Source: Pseudanabaena frigida
GTDB lineage: Bacteria; Cyanobacteriota; Cyanobacteriia; Pseudanabaenales; Pseudanabaenaceae
Assembly: GCA_003242085.1 (NCBI GenBank)
Contig: QBML01000010.1
Location: 105,983-139,664, forward strand
Reading direction: 5' to 3'
Length of the DNA stretch: 33,682 nt
Made by a program: the position numbers and the translations under genes. Numbering within the stretch: position 1 is the first letter of the stretch; the number at the start of each line of letters is the position of its first letter. Below are positions 24,984 to 33,682 of the stretch, piece after piece. The notes beneath the pieces are model-generated. The model was not told where the DNA came from, did not search any database, and worked only from the letters and a program-made list of their open reading frames with translations.

Positions 24984-25823
24984 TTAAATTTTTAACCCTT
25001 GCTTTGTCGCTATAGCTAGTGCAAATTCAGCATGGAGATTGTGACTCGCTTTGTAGGCAAGAATATGCGCTCTAGGTAAGAATCCTAGCAAGCTTAGGTC
25101 ACCAATGAGATCTAAAAGTTTATGACGACAGGGCTCATTCTCAAACCGCAGGGGGGGATTAACCCAGCGATCGCCATCGCAAACGATCGCATTTTCGAGA
25201 CTGCCACCCTTGATTAGACCTGCTGCCCGCATTTGGTCGATATATGCAGAGAGCGTAAAAGTTCTTGCAGGAGCAATTTCGCGAACAAATCGATCGCTAA
25301 AATCAGCGATCGCTGGTGACCAGCTAAACCATTGCTCGCCGATTGCCTTGGACGGAAATTCAATTCCATAGGTAAATCTCAAAGTGTCGGCAGGAATAGC
25401 AGTTACAAAACTATCACCTTTCCTTACTGTGACTGTTTCTGCAAGCAGCATCAATAAATCGCCATCGACTTGGTTTGTGATGCCGACTTTGGCGATCTCT
25501 GCGACCCAAGGTAATGCTGAACCATCTAGTATTGGTAATTCAGGGCGGTCAAGTTCAATGCAGGCGTTATGTATCCCCATACCAAACAAAGCCGAAAGCA
25601 AATGCTCAACCGTGCGAACCCCTGTACCATTGTGTCGAAGCTCGGTTGATAGCTGTGAGGCTGAGACTACTGTCGTATCCGCAGGAATCTTGGTATCTCC
25701 ATAAATAAAATAGCGACCTGCATCAATCGGTGCTGGACTGACAGTCACAGAAACTTGCTCACCACTGTGCAACCCAATTCCTGATAGTGAAAATGGGCGT
25801 GCGATCGTTTGTTGGTTAAGCAT
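24984..25823 (-). CDS. lpxC: UDP-3-O-acyl-N-acetylglucosamine deacetylase
   Basis: The 279-residue zinc amidase carries out the committed step of lipid A synthesis. The zinc ligands appear in RTVEHLLSALFG (His) and CRHKLLDLIGDLSLLG (His and Asp). The catalytic His is in ASHNLHAEFALA. The N-terminal QQTIARPFSLSGIGLHSGE and KGGSLENAIV are typical. The start at 25823 lies 2 nt beyond the bamA stop, so translation is probably coupled. The protein is slightly shorter than the E. coli enzyme (305 residues), as is common in cyanobacteria. Confidence 0.95.
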   Translation of the reverse strand: MLNQQTIARPFSLSGIGLHSGEQVSVTVSPAPIDAGRYFIYGDTKIPADTTVVSASQLSTELRHNGTGVRTVEHLLSALFGMGIHNACIELDRPELPILDGSALPWVAEIAKVGITNQVDGDLLMLLAETVTVRKGDSFVTAIPADTLRFTYGIEFPSKAIGEQWFSWSPAIADFSDRFVREIAPARTFTLSAYIDQMRAAGLIKGGSLENAIVCDGDRWVNPPLRFENEPCRHKLLDLIGDLSLLGFLPRAHILAYKASHNLHAEFALAIATKQGLKI

Positions 25824-25825
25824 GA

Positions 25826-27835
25826 CTAGAATTTCTCTCCTAGGCCAAAGCTAAACTGAGTGCCACCATTTGACGCTAAGCCGTAGTCCACGCGAATTGA
25901 ACCTAGAGGCGATTGTACGCGCACACCGATACCATAACCAGCACCACTGCCAGGTTTATTCCGTGCGCCCGCAGGATTTCCAGGAACACCCGAAGCTGAG
26001 CCTAAATCCGTACCATAGTCGAAGAACAGTACCCCGCCAACAATGTTGAATACAGGGAAGCGATATTCCGCCGAGAAAATGCCAAAGCTGCGACCACTAC
26101 CGATTTTGCCCTCATCCCAGCCACGAACCGAGTTGCTGCCACCTAATTGAAATGCTTCATAGGGCGGCAAAGTACCAAAGACCGTGCCTCCTTGGAGATT
26201 AAACGCAAGTGCTTGTGTGCCTTCTGAGAAGTTCAAGAAATTAACAGGAATAAAGTAGCTGTAACTAGCTCGAATGCGATTTAAGAAGACGGAACCCAAA
26301 CCAATCGGAATAGATTGCTCGGTAGCGATCCGAAATACAGAACCAGAAGATGGCTTAATCGGGTTATCTCGCTTATCGCTTGCATAAGCAAATTGCAACA
26401 ATAGCAAGTCATCTTGACCTGTGCCACTAGCAGATAATGGATTACCTAGAGAATCAGTTGCGGTAATAGCATTATTGTCACTGTTCGTAATGCTCACTCG
26501 TTCATAACGAAAGCCAAGTGATGCAGTTGTACCAGTGCCTAGAGGTCTAGAGAAGCTAAATCCCGTACCTAGTCGATTGATGCGAGGACTAACATTGTTT
26601 ACTCCAATTCCAATCGGACTATCAAAAATGTAGCTGAATAAGCTACGGTTAAAAATATTGGCGGTGAAGGAAGTGCGGTAAGGATCTCCCGCTAGCCAAG
26701 GGTCGGTGAAGTTGAGGTCAAATAATAATTCACGCTCACCCACTTGAATATCTAGACCCAGTTTTTGGTTATTACCGCCAAGGTTTTGCTGCTGGAAGCT
26801 TACTGTACCAAATAGACCGGTGGATGAACTAAGACCTGCACCTGCGGCAATCGAACCAGTATTACGTTCTTTGACGTTAACTGTCACTATTACCTTGCGT
26901 GGATCGGTTCCCGGTGCAAGTCCAATATTAAGGTCCTCAAATAAACCTAAAGCAAAGACCTTTTGAAGATCGGTCTGAACTGTATTTTTGTTGAAGATTT
27001 CACCTTCTTTGATCGTCAATTCGCGTGTAATGATAAAGTCGCGAGTAGTGCCTGTAACTGGTTTGCCTTCTTTATCTACAGTTTTGCCTTCTTCATTAAT
27101 AAAGGCAACTTTGATGCCCTCAATCACGCCTTCAGATACAACTAAATTAATATTGCCTTCAGGCGTGGCTTTGATATCGACAACCTGAGCTAGCACATAG
27201 CCTTTGTCTTGATAGTATTTTTCTAGCTCTTTAACACCAGTTTGGATATCTTTTAGATTTGTGATCTTGCCAATCTGCGATCCAAAAATGCGATCGACTA
27301 CGTCTTTTTCTAAGACTTGCGTACCTTCAGTGGTAACAGCTTTAAGGACGGGATTGGGTAAGACAAAAAAGGTTACACGTACGCCAATGTCTGTGTCTTC
27401 AGGCTCAGCTTGGACATTTGAGAAAAAGCCTGTGGCAAATATGGCATTGATGTCAGACTGTAGTTGAGTGCGTGTTACAGTTCGACCAGGTTTTGTGGCG
27501 ATCGCATCGTAGATCTTTTGCTCGAGTTCTGTTGGCAGTGGCGGTTGACCCTCAGGAGTTTTAATTGTAACTTCTCCCACTAAGACTTGGGTTTCGGGTG
27601 TAGCGGCTGGGGGAGGAGTAGTCGAAGGTAGGTTAAAGGTTGGTGATGGATCGGGAGGAGTGGGTGTATTGGGCTGAGACGGAGGAGTGGCAGGTGTAGC
27701 AGGAGGCGTTGTGGGTTGTGGGGTCGGCGCTTGAGCAATCTCTTGCCGCGCAGGAGCAGCCTTTGCCAGAAGGGGATTGGACAATAATGTGCTAGATGCG
27801 GCAATGGCTGTGAATACGAGCAAGTTTATACGCAT
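25826..27835 (-). CDS. bamA: Outer membrane assembly factor BamA (Omp85)
   Basis: The 669-residue protein has a signal peptide (MRINLLVFTAIAASSTLLSN, cleaved near AKAA). A proline- and threonine-rich linker follows at about residues 35-85, then POTRA domains from about 95 to 320 (VLVGEVTIKT, VLKAVTTEGTQVL, LFEDLNIGLAPG). The rest is a 16-strand-type barrel with the loop-6 signature SVRGWDEGKIGSGRSFG and the C-terminal FSFGLGEKF. Cyanobacterial Omp85 is related to plastid Toc75 and inserts outer membrane proteins. The ATG at 27835 is preceded by GGAAG five bases upstream, while a longer frame would need TTG at 27847. It heads the lipid A cluster. Confidence 0.93.
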   Translation of the reverse strand: MRINLLVFTAIAASSTLLSNPLLAKAAPARQEIAQAPTPQPTTPPATPATPPSQPNTPTPPDPSPTFNLPSTTPPPAATPETQVLVGEVTIKTPEGQPPLPTELEQKIYDAIATKPGRTVTRTQLQSDINAIFATGFFSNVQAEPEDTDIGVRVTFFVLPNPVLKAVTTEGTQVLEKDVVDRIFGSQIGKITNLKDIQTGVKELEKYYQDKGYVLAQVVDIKATPEGNINLVVSEGVIEGIKVAFINEEGKTVDKEGKPVTGTTRDFIITRELTIKEGEIFNKNTVQTDLQKVFALGLFEDLNIGLAPGTDPRKVIVTVNVKERNTGSIAAGAGLSSSTGLFGTVSFQQQNLGGNNQKLGLDIQVGERELLFDLNFTDPWLAGDPYRTSFTANIFNRSLFSYIFDSPIGIGVNNVSPRINRLGTGFSFSRPLGTGTTASLGFRYERVSITNSDNNAITATDSLGNPLSASGTGQDDLLLLQFAYASDKRDNPIKPSSGSVFRIATEQSIPIGLGSVFLNRIRASYSYFIPVNFLNFSEGTQALAFNLQGGTVFGTLPPYEAFQLGGSNSVRGWDEGKIGSGRSFGIFSAEYRFPVFNIVGGVLFFDYGTDLGSASGVPGNPAGARNKPGSGAGYGIGVRVQSPLGSIRVDYGLASNGGTQFSFGLGEKF

Positions 27836-28008
27836 AGAGTCTTCCAAACACCTACAGATTTTTTAAACAGGAAACTAATGACGGTCAAATGTAAATAGAA
27901 AGTTTCTGAGACTAGTAATAAATTACTATAACTTTCAATACCCGATATTGCTAGCGACTTAATTACTAGCTTATTTTGGGGGGAGAAATATGACCTTGAA
28001 GTATGATT

Positions 28009-28734
28009 TTACGCGATCGCTGCAATTACTCGCTTCATCACTTCTTGATAGGCCTCGGCAACATTGCCGAGATCTTGGCGAAAGCGGTCTTTATCCATGA
28101 TACGGGCAGTAGGATCGGCGATAGTCTTATCCCACAAACGACAGGTATCAGGACTAATTTCATCTGCTAGCAGCAACTTGCCACTCGCATTGACTCCAAT
28201 TTCAACTTTAAAATCAACAAGAATTAAATTGCAGCGATCGAAAAATATTTGTAAATGTTTATTGATATTTAGAGCAAGTTGCTTGAGTTGAGTGGCTTGC
28301 TCGGGGGTGGCGAGATCGAGCATAGCGACATGAGCATCAGTAATTAGCGGATCGCCAAGATCGTCATTTTTATAGAAAAATTCGACTAAGGGCTGTTTGA
28401 GGGCCTGTCCTTGTTCTATGCCGAGGCGTTTACAAATGCTACCTGCGGCAATATTTCTCACCACAACTTCGATTGGCAAAATTTTGACAGCAGCTACTTC
28501 CATCTCGTTTGGTGAGACTTGCTTGACGAAGTGAGTGGCAATACCTTGAGTTTCAAGATACTGAAAAATATGCGAGGCGATCGCGCAGTTCATTTCTCCT
28601 TTGTTAGCGATCGTCCCTTTTTTGAGAGCATTGAAGGCAGTTGCGTCATCTTTGTAGCGCGACAGCAAAATATTTGGATCGTCTGTCGTAAACAAAATTT
28701 TGGCTTTGCCTTCGTAGAGCTTGGTTCCACTCAT
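28009..28734 (-). CDS. purC: SAICAR synthetase
   Basis: The 241-residue enzyme joins CAIR and aspartate using ATP in purine synthesis. The family's glycine-rich start KLYEGKAKILFTTDD and SRYKDDATAFNALKKG are intact, as are VVRNIAAGSICKRLG and LILVDFKVEIGV. The last motif contains residues of the nucleotide and magnesium site, followed by LLADEISPDTCRLWD. Length is standard for a stand-alone bacterial PurC. It lies upstream of bamA on the same strand but 173 nt away, so it need not be in one operon. Confidence 0.95.
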   Translation of the reverse strand: MSGTKLYEGKAKILFTTDDPNILLSRYKDDATAFNALKKGTIANKGEMNCAIASHIFQYLETQGIATHFVKQVSPNEMEVAAVKILPIEVVVRNIAAGSICKRLGIEQGQALKQPLVEFFYKNDDLGDPLITDAHVAMLDLATPEQATQLKQLALNINKHLQIFFDRCNLILVDFKVEIGVNASGKLLLADEISPDTCRLWDKTIADPTARIMDKDRFRQDLGNVAEAYQEVMKRVIAAIA

Positions 28735-29035
28735 GGATATATTGCGATAAGTAATTGCTTAAGTATTCTACAGCCTGTTAAGGCTTTATGAAGTACAAGA
28801 AAAATTTTGAAAGGGTTGCTTTGCAACCCTTTCAAAATTTTTTGTGTGTTTTGGCAAAGCACAAAGTGTTGTATGGCAATTTAAACATCAGAAAGAGTAT
28901 GGAGCATTCGGCATTCTATCTTCTTTCTGAGTTAGGGAAAAAGAATCATACACTCTACCGTGCTAAATGACCCATTATCCTTTACCAAATTTTTTCTTAG
29001 ATTGGAAGACAGCGGAAGATATTTGAAGCTCTCTT
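28735..29035. other. Intergenic region with a perfect hairpin at 28800-28842
   Basis: No gene is supported here. The stretch contains a perfect inverted repeat of at least 19 bp (28801-28819 with 28823-28841) around TTT, with the apex GC-TTT-GC. It lies between two minus-strand genes, beyond the 3' end of the cyclotransferase-like gene. On either strand the right arm ends in TTTT, so it may terminate that gene, though about 190 nt separate it from the stop. Confidence 0.6.
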
Positions 29036-29611
29036 TTAACCATATTGACGTTTGTTGTAGGATTGCAATTGGTAAATGTGATAGAATAACTGCCAAAAAT
29101 ATTTTTCGGTTAATCCACAGGTTGATGCGCCCCTTAGCACTACATTGGAATACCAATCATTTGGGGCAAGTTCACGAGATAGCTTATTGACAACACTATA
29201 AGTTCTCACATTTGTATAAATCTTTTTATCAACAGTAACTGTGATTAGTTCGTGCTGATAGCCACCACTCGATACATCTTCTCTAATGTCAAGTAGCTCG
29301 CTTAAACGCATAGGTAGCCGATACAAAACTCCTTCTACATAGGAATTGGGATCTTTGACAATATCTAAGCAACCACAACCACGATGGGGCGATCGGTAAT
29401 AGAAGCCAAGTTTATAGCCACTTAACCGCGCTACCCCGACAACATAGTTATGGGCAGTTTCGCCAAGCGATCGCTTTAAATCCACAGGACACATACAGGA
29501 GCCGTAAGCAAAGTAGTAAAACGTCGGCTCAGATTGAGGACTTAGTTCTGGAGCAAAACTCTCTGAAGTCGGCAAAGACAGTATTTTCTGGGATTTAAGC
29601 GAATCTAGCAT
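29036..29611 (-). CDS. Gamma-glutamylcyclotransferase-like protein
   Basis: The 191-residue protein matches the GGCT/AIG2 fold. The N-terminal substrate-binding motif is YYFAYGSCMCPVDL, corresponding to the family's YGS-x-N/M loop. The likely catalytic acid is the Glu in LLDIREDVSSGGY. The strand GVLYRLPMRLSELL lies between them. About 28 poorly conserved residues precede the core. Family members split gamma-glutamyl amino acids to 5-oxoproline or act on glutathione, and the substrate is not evident here. Extra cysteines (SCMCPVD, RGCGCLD) stand out. The gene is isolated, between the long hairpin region and the divergent transporter gene. Confidence 0.8.
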   Translation of the reverse strand: MLDSLKSQKILSLPTSESFAPELSPQSEPTFYYFAYGSCMCPVDLKRSLGETAHNYVVGVARLSGYKLGFYYRSPHRGCGCLDIVKDPNSYVEGVLYRLPMRLSELLDIREDVSSGGYQHELITVTVDKKIYTNVRTYSVVNKLSRELAPNDWYSNVVLRGASTCGLTEKYFWQLFYHIYQLQSYNKRQYG

Positions 29612-29797
29612 ATTTGTAGTTTGCCAAAAGCGATTTGGTATTCTATGACACCTGCAAAAAGTATAAGGCTTTATGTATGCTCATCAGAATCAACTATTTA
29701 GATAAGTTTTTGAGATAAGTTTTTTGAGCTTAGTAGCCTCTGTATTGGCTTAGTGAGGTTGTTTGGTTAAGTATGTCGCACCCAACTTAAAAAAAAT

Positions 29798-31033
29798 ATG
29801 TCCGAGTATACAAAAAACGATCCAGAATCAAAATTAGGGACTTTGCCAGACGGGCAACAAGAGGAACAATATCAAGAAAATCAACTTTCTGTAAAAACAA
29901 AGTTGTGGGATCTCGCAATTGTTTTTACAAAGCTAGGTGCGATCGCCTTTGGTGGACCAGCTGCTCATATTGCTCAGATTGAACTGGAAGTAGTGCAACA
30001 TCGTCAATGGTTGACCCGTGAGAAATTACTAGATTTATTAAGTATCAGCAATTTGATCCCAGGACCTAATTCGACAGAGTTGGTAATTCATGTGGGATTG
30101 GAACAAGCAGGATGGCAAGGCATGCTTGTTGCTGGCACTTGTTTTATTTTGCCTGCAATGTTACTCGTGTGGGGATTAGCGATCGCTTATGTGGAATATC
30201 AAACCATTCCAACTGTTGGTTGGTTACTATATGGCGTTAAGCCTGTAATTATTGCAATTATTATCCAAGCCTTATGGAAGCTTGGAAAATCAGGACTAAA
30301 GAATGGTCTTACTTGGAGTGCAGGACTTTTAGTCCTAGTTCTATATTTTCTGAATATCAACGAAATAGTTCTCATGTTATGTGCAGGAGTAGTCGTAGCT
30401 CTAGTTAGCAATTTCAACTTCCTCAAAAATCCTAAATCTCTACCCAGTATCTTCCCCCCTTTTTCCTTGTTCCCTTTACCTTTAGGAGCGATCGCTTCAG
30501 AAGTAGTTCCTAAGAATTGGATTACTGTATTTTTGAGCTTTTTAAAAATCGGTTCAGTGCTTTATGGAAGTGGATATGTTCTATTAGCTTTTGTGCAGCA
30601 AGAATTTGTCGATCGTACTCATTGGCTGACTTCGCAACAGTTGTTAGACGCTGTAGCAATCGGGCAATTTACTCCAGGTCCAGTATTAACTACAGCAACA
30701 TTTATCGGTTATCTTTTGGCAGGGAATTTGGGTGCGATCACTGGCACAATTGGTATATTTTTACCAGCATTTATTTTAGTTCTTTTAATTAATCCTTTTG
30801 TCTCAAATTTACGCAAATCTCCTTGGATAGCAGGTTTTCTTGATGGAGTTAATGCAGCTTCTATTGGGCTAATGGCAGCAGTAGCATGGGAATTAGGGCG
30901 CGGTGCGATTGATATTTGGACAATTATGGTGGCGATCGCTAGCTTAGGAATCTTGCTTAAATTCCCTAAAATTAATTCGGCTTGGCTTCTGCTTGCGGGA
31001 GGTGCGATCGGATGGCTAATTAAAACTCAATGA
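29798..31033 (+). CDS. chrA: Chromate transporter family protein, two CHR domains
   Basis: The 411-residue membrane protein has the duplicated CHR architecture. The first half carries FTKLGAIAFGGPAAHIAQIE, then QWLTREKLLDLLSISNLIPG and PGPNSTELVIHVG. The second half carries FLKIGSVLYGSGYVLLAFVQ, then THWLTSQQLLDAVAIGQFTPG. The repeated FGGP/YGSGY and PGP motifs define the family. About ten hydrophobic segments are present. ChrA proteins export chromate, and some members may move sulfate or other oxyanions, so the substrate is inferred. The 5' part encodes about 35 polar residues before the first motif. The 3' end overlaps the convergent dnaG by 14 nt. Confidence 0.88.
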   Translation: MSEYTKNDPESKLGTLPDGQQEEQYQENQLSVKTKLWDLAIVFTKLGAIAFGGPAAHIAQIELEVVQHRQWLTREKLLDLLSISNLIPGPNSTELVIHVGLEQAGWQGMLVAGTCFILPAMLLVWGLAIAYVEYQTIPTVGWLLYGVKPVIIAIIIQALWKLGKSGLKNGLTWSAGLLVLVLYFLNINEIVLMLCAGVVVALVSNFNFLKNPKSLPSIFPPFSLFPLPLGAIASEVVPKNWITVFLSFLKIGSVLYGSGYVLLAFVQQEFVDRTHWLTSQQLLDAVAIGQFTPGPVLTTATFIGYLLAGNLGAITGTIGIFLPAFILVLLINPFVSNLRKSPWIAGFLDGVNAASIGLMAAVAWELGRGAIDIWTIMVAIASLGILLKFPKINSAWLLLAGGAIGWLIKTQ

Positions 31034-32984
31034 CATTCTTCTCACTTGTGCTAGTACCAGTGCCAGACAAGTCGAGATAGTTAACTCCTATCTGTTTACT
31101 GATTTCAGCTTTGCGTTGCTTTGCTTCTTTGATTTTGGTTTGGCATTCATAGCCAAATTCAGGATTGGCAATTACATCTGTGCCTTGATATTTGCTGAGC
31201 CAGTCTTTTTCATGTTTCTCGCACATGATGTATTGAATCTTGGCGATCGCTGTTCTCACGACAATCTGAGGACGTAATAAGCCAATGCGTGAATTTTCAT
31301 CCAGCCAAAGCAAATGCTGCAACTGCTGAGCGACTTCTTCTTGTTCCGCACAGAGAATTTGTAATTGCTGAACCAGATGATCGGGATAGGGTTCTTCAGT
31401 AGCAAGGGAAGTTTTATTTGTTTGCAATAGATTGAGAATTGTTTGCCAAAGGTAACGATGATTAGATTGGGTAAATTCAATATTTTCTTCTTCAGCAATT
31501 TCTTGATATAAATAGGCACGATGCTGAGGAAAATGTAAATAGATTTGTAAGAGCTGGGATTCAGCGGAATGAAGCGCATTAGTCGTTAGGGCGATGGATG
31601 GAGCAGGTTTATTGCTGTTCCATCGGGTATTGCGTAATTGGCGACGTAGATCTTGTTCGAGACGTAATGCTAGATAGGAATTGCCCTGAGATAACTTTTG
31701 AGCAGAAGTATGGATGTAATGGGTACGAAAGAAAGAGTCAACAGGAAGATTATTTAACAATTGCGCGATCGCCTGACTGCTTTTTTGGAATCGATCGGCT
31801 TGATTGAGATCTTGACCTGCAAGGATTTGATCGATCTGCCAATCGAGAAATAATGGTGCATTTTTTAATAAATCTTGATATGCAACAGCACTGTTTTGTT
31901 TGAGATATTCATCAGCATCCTTACCATTGGGCATCGTCAAAACCCGCAATTGCACCGTTCCATTAAAAACTAGTTCTTTAAAACCAGCGATCGCCTTTTC
32001 CGCTGCCGCGATCCCTGCCTTGTCAGCATCGAAGTTTAATATTACATTCTTAGTTTCGGTGTAGCGCAGTAATTGCTTCATTTGATCGGCATTGAGCGCG
32101 ACTCCCATCGTGGCGATCGCTTGTCCAATTCCTGCTTGATGCAAGGCGATCGCATCAAAATAACCTTCTACGACAATGGCTTGATCGGACTTAGAGATAT
32201 CATCTCGCGCTTTATCCATTGCAAACAGGACAGTTCCTTTGCTAAAGAGTTCTGTTTCAGGTGAATTTAAATATTTGGGTTCTTCATCACCGAGCGATCG
32301 CCCACCAAAAGCAATTACTCGTCCGCGGGTATCGTGAATGGGAATCATTAAGCGATCGCGAAAGCGATCGTAAAATCCATTTCCTGTTTTGCGCGGAACT
32401 ACTAAACCTGCCTCTTCCACCAAACTTACAGGAATCTGCTTTTGCCGTACCAGATATCCCATCAAAGTTTCCCAACCAGCAGGTGCATAACCCAGTTGAA
32501 ATTTCTGGATTGTCTCTTTGCTCATTTGCCGCTTTTCGATGAGATACGCTAGAGCCTCACGCCCCTGCGGTGCATACAATGCATGTTGATAGAAACTTGT
32601 CGTCAAAGCCATCACTTCATAGAGGCGATCGCGATGGGAGATTTGACGCTGAATCTCTTTTGCCTTTTCAGGTTCGACGGTTTGAATAGGAACGTTATAA
32701 CGTTTCGCTAAATCTAAAACTACATCTGAAAACGATCGTTTATCGATCTCCATCAAAAACTTGACTGCACCGCCTGCTGCTCCACAGTTAAAGCAGTGAT
32801 ACATCTGGCGCGATGGATTTACCGTTAGCGCCGTGGCGTTTGTACCATTGTGAAAAGGACAAGCTCCCCGAAAATTTGCCCCACTTTTGCGTAGCACGAC
32901 ACGTTCGGAGACGATATCTACGATGTCTGCCCGTTGACTTACTTGGTCAATGGTGTCTTTGTGGATTTGGAACTGTGCAGACAT
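31020..32984 (-). CDS. dnaG: DNA primase
   Basis: The 654-residue protein makes RNA primers at the replication fork. The zinc-binding CHC2 domain is at about residues 40-67 (ACPFHNG with a later YHCFNCGAAGG). The RNA polymerase core contains RDRLMIPIHDTRGRVIAFGGR and the TOPRIM segment IVVEGYFDAIALHQAGI, then NVILNFDADKAG with the metal-binding DAD. The C-terminal part, expected to contact the DnaB helicase, is complete. The usual segment after CPFH (commonly DE-K-x-PSF) reads NGTNATALTV, an odd variant, but the cysteines and histidine are intact. It ends inside the convergent transporter gene. Confidence 0.95.
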   Translation of the reverse strand: MSAQFQIHKDTIDQVSQRADIVDIVSERVVLRKSGANFRGACPFHNGTNATALTVNPSRQMYHCFNCGAAGGAVKFLMEIDKRSFSDVVLDLAKRYNVPIQTVEPEKAKEIQRQISHRDRLYEVMALTTSFYQHALYAPQGREALAYLIEKRQMSKETIQKFQLGYAPAGWETLMGYLVRQKQIPVSLVEEAGLVVPRKTGNGFYDRFRDRLMIPIHDTRGRVIAFGGRSLGDEEPKYLNSPETELFSKGTVLFAMDKARDDISKSDQAIVVEGYFDAIALHQAGIGQAIATMGVALNADQMKQLLRYTETKNVILNFDADKAGIAAAEKAIAGFKELVFNGTVQLRVLTMPNGKDADEYLKQNSAVAYQDLLKNAPLFLDWQIDQILAGQDLNQADRFQKSSQAIAQLLNNLPVDSFFRTHYIHTSAQKLSQGNSYLALRLEQDLRRQLRNTRWNSNKPAPSIALTTNALHSAESQLLQIYLHFPQHRAYLYQEIAEEENIEFTQSNHRYLWQTILNLLQTNKTSLATEEPYPDHLVQQLQILCAEQEEVAQQLQHLLWLDENSRIGLLRPQIVVRTAIAKIQYIMCEKHEKDWLSKYQGTDVIANPEFGYECQTKIKEAKQRKAEISKQIGVNYLDLSGTGTSTSEKNVIEF

Positions 32985-33090
32985 AGAAGCGATCGCCTAT
33001 TTGTAAACCGCAGTATGCTTAACTCATTTTATATCAATCACCGATCTTTGTGTGCGTTATTTTCGCAACAGTATTACAGTGTGCGTAGAT

Positions 33091-33682
33091 TTATTCAGGT
33101 TCCCGAAATTCAAATTCACTACACCAACCCACTTCAGGAACGAGTTTTGGTAAGGTTGGTTCTGATTCCAATGGGATTAAATGAATAATGTATCCTATCG
33201 ATTCTGTCCCAGAACAATTGTTGCGAAACCATTCCTGTATATTTTCTTTCTGCTCTTCTAGATAGTTTTGTGCGATCGAACTTGTCAAATAAGCAAAAAT
33301 CTCAACTTGATATTCTCCCGAAGGCACTTCAATTATTTGGAAGAACTCACAATTTGGATCGGGGAGATTACCCGACATGGCATGGGCAAATCCATCTGGG
33401 TCGCCACCACCACAGAGAAGAACGAGTTTGCCACAGGGAATATTTAGCTTTCCTACAAGTTTGCCTACCCATGCATTGGCTTCTTCTTCACTAAGATCGC
33501 CTACTACAAAAAGTGTATTTCCATCTAGTTCGCAGTCTGCCTCAAAAAATAAAGGAATGCAAACTCCTTGTCTCAATAGCTCTTTTATCTGAGATTCATT
33601 TCCTTCTCCTAAAATAGTTGAAATTTCGGTAGTGATCAAGAGGGAATGGTATAAAAAAGAAAGCAAGTGAACAGGAAAAAAC
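33091..33682 (-). CDS. Conserved hypothetical protein at the window edge (start uncertain)
   Basis: The frame stays open to the end of the window. The only start inside it is a TTG at 33666, so the true start may lie outside. The visible part, about 195 residues, has no membrane segment or signal peptide. Stretches such as LLITTEISTILGEGNESQI, CIPLFFEADCELDGNTLFVVG and IPCGKLVLLCGGGDPDGFAH read like a soluble alpha/beta protein. I recall similar unnamed cyanobacterial proteins but can give no function. It is on the same strand as dnaG, about 106 nt upstream of it. Confidence 0.65.
   Translation of the reverse strand, partial: FFPVHLLSFLYHSLLITTEISTILGEGNESQIKELLRQGVCIPLFFEADCELDGNTLFVVGDLSEEEANAWVGKLVGKLNIPCGKLVLLCGGGDPDGFAHAMSGNLPDPNCEFFQIIEVPSGEYQVEIFAYLTSSIAQNYLEEQKENIQEWFRNNCSGTESIGYIIHLIPLESEPTLPKLVPEVGWCSEFEFREPE

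Noticed and set aside
25826-27847. Longer bamA start at TTG 27847
   Set aside because: The ATG at 27835 has GGAAG at good spacing and begins directly with the signal peptide.
29699-29729. Short tandem repeat AGATAAGTTTTT(T)G before the transporter gene
   Set aside because: Two copies of about 13 nt in AT-rich DNA are likely chance or slippage.
1-33682. CRISPR array, tRNA or rRNA genes
   Set aside because: I saw no regularly spaced direct repeats and no cloverleaf or rRNA-like sequence. The many repeats are inverted and unique.

Overview
The window looks like chromosomal DNA of a cyanobacterium, most likely a filamentous, Pseudanabaena-like one, although the genus is an inference. The reasons are the frequent octamer GCGATCGC (HIP1), several cyanobacterial families (DUF4079, MEKHLA, a free-standing Mo-nitrogenase C-terminal domain protein, a DesD-like lipid desaturase) and the order bamA-lpxC-fabZ-lpxA. 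Most genes are core metabolism or housekeeping and are intact.

Layout. 1-2371: the 3' end of an aldo/keto reductase with a ferredoxin-like tail, yajQ, a DUF4079 membrane protein and a MEKHLA/PAS-like protein. 2462-8840: an accessory island. It opens with a 40-codon scar of priA that is cut by the left end of a decayed 769-bp IS1-family element. The right end of that element abuts the 3' remnant of a retropepsin-like gene. Two small unknown minus-strand genes follow, then a divergent 1181-residue STAND ATPase (HTH-like adaptor, NB-ARC, 14 WD40 repeats), then a GMC oxidoreductase fragment that stops at the leader of the intact priA. 8842-15015: intact priA, a large unknown membrane-anchored protein whose N-terminus contains a perfect in-frame 23-bp palindrome, and a PIN-PhoH ATPase gene broken by two in-frame nonsense codons.

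15479-24254: leuA, a solitary UmuD-like S24 peptidase, a DesD-like desaturase, a small unknown protein, gltD, a predicted secreted unknown protein, a Mo-nitrogenase C-terminal domain protein, then lpxA. 23436-27835 is an outer-membrane biogenesis cluster on the minus strand, transcribed bamA, lpxC, fabZ, lpxA, with bamA and lpxC 2 nt apart. 28009-33682: purC, a gamma-glutamylcyclotransferase-like protein, a ChrA-type transporter, dnaG and an unknown protein at the window edge.

The intergenic spaces are rich in long perfect inverted repeats. Several have a three-base apex closed by GC pairs (GC-TTT-GC). Some act plausibly as terminators between convergent genes, while others sit inside an IS relic or inside a reading frame and look like mobile palindromic units. 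I found no tRNA, rRNA or CRISPR array. The most interesting parts are the priA-bounded STAND island, the in-frame palindrome and the twice-interrupted phoH gene.
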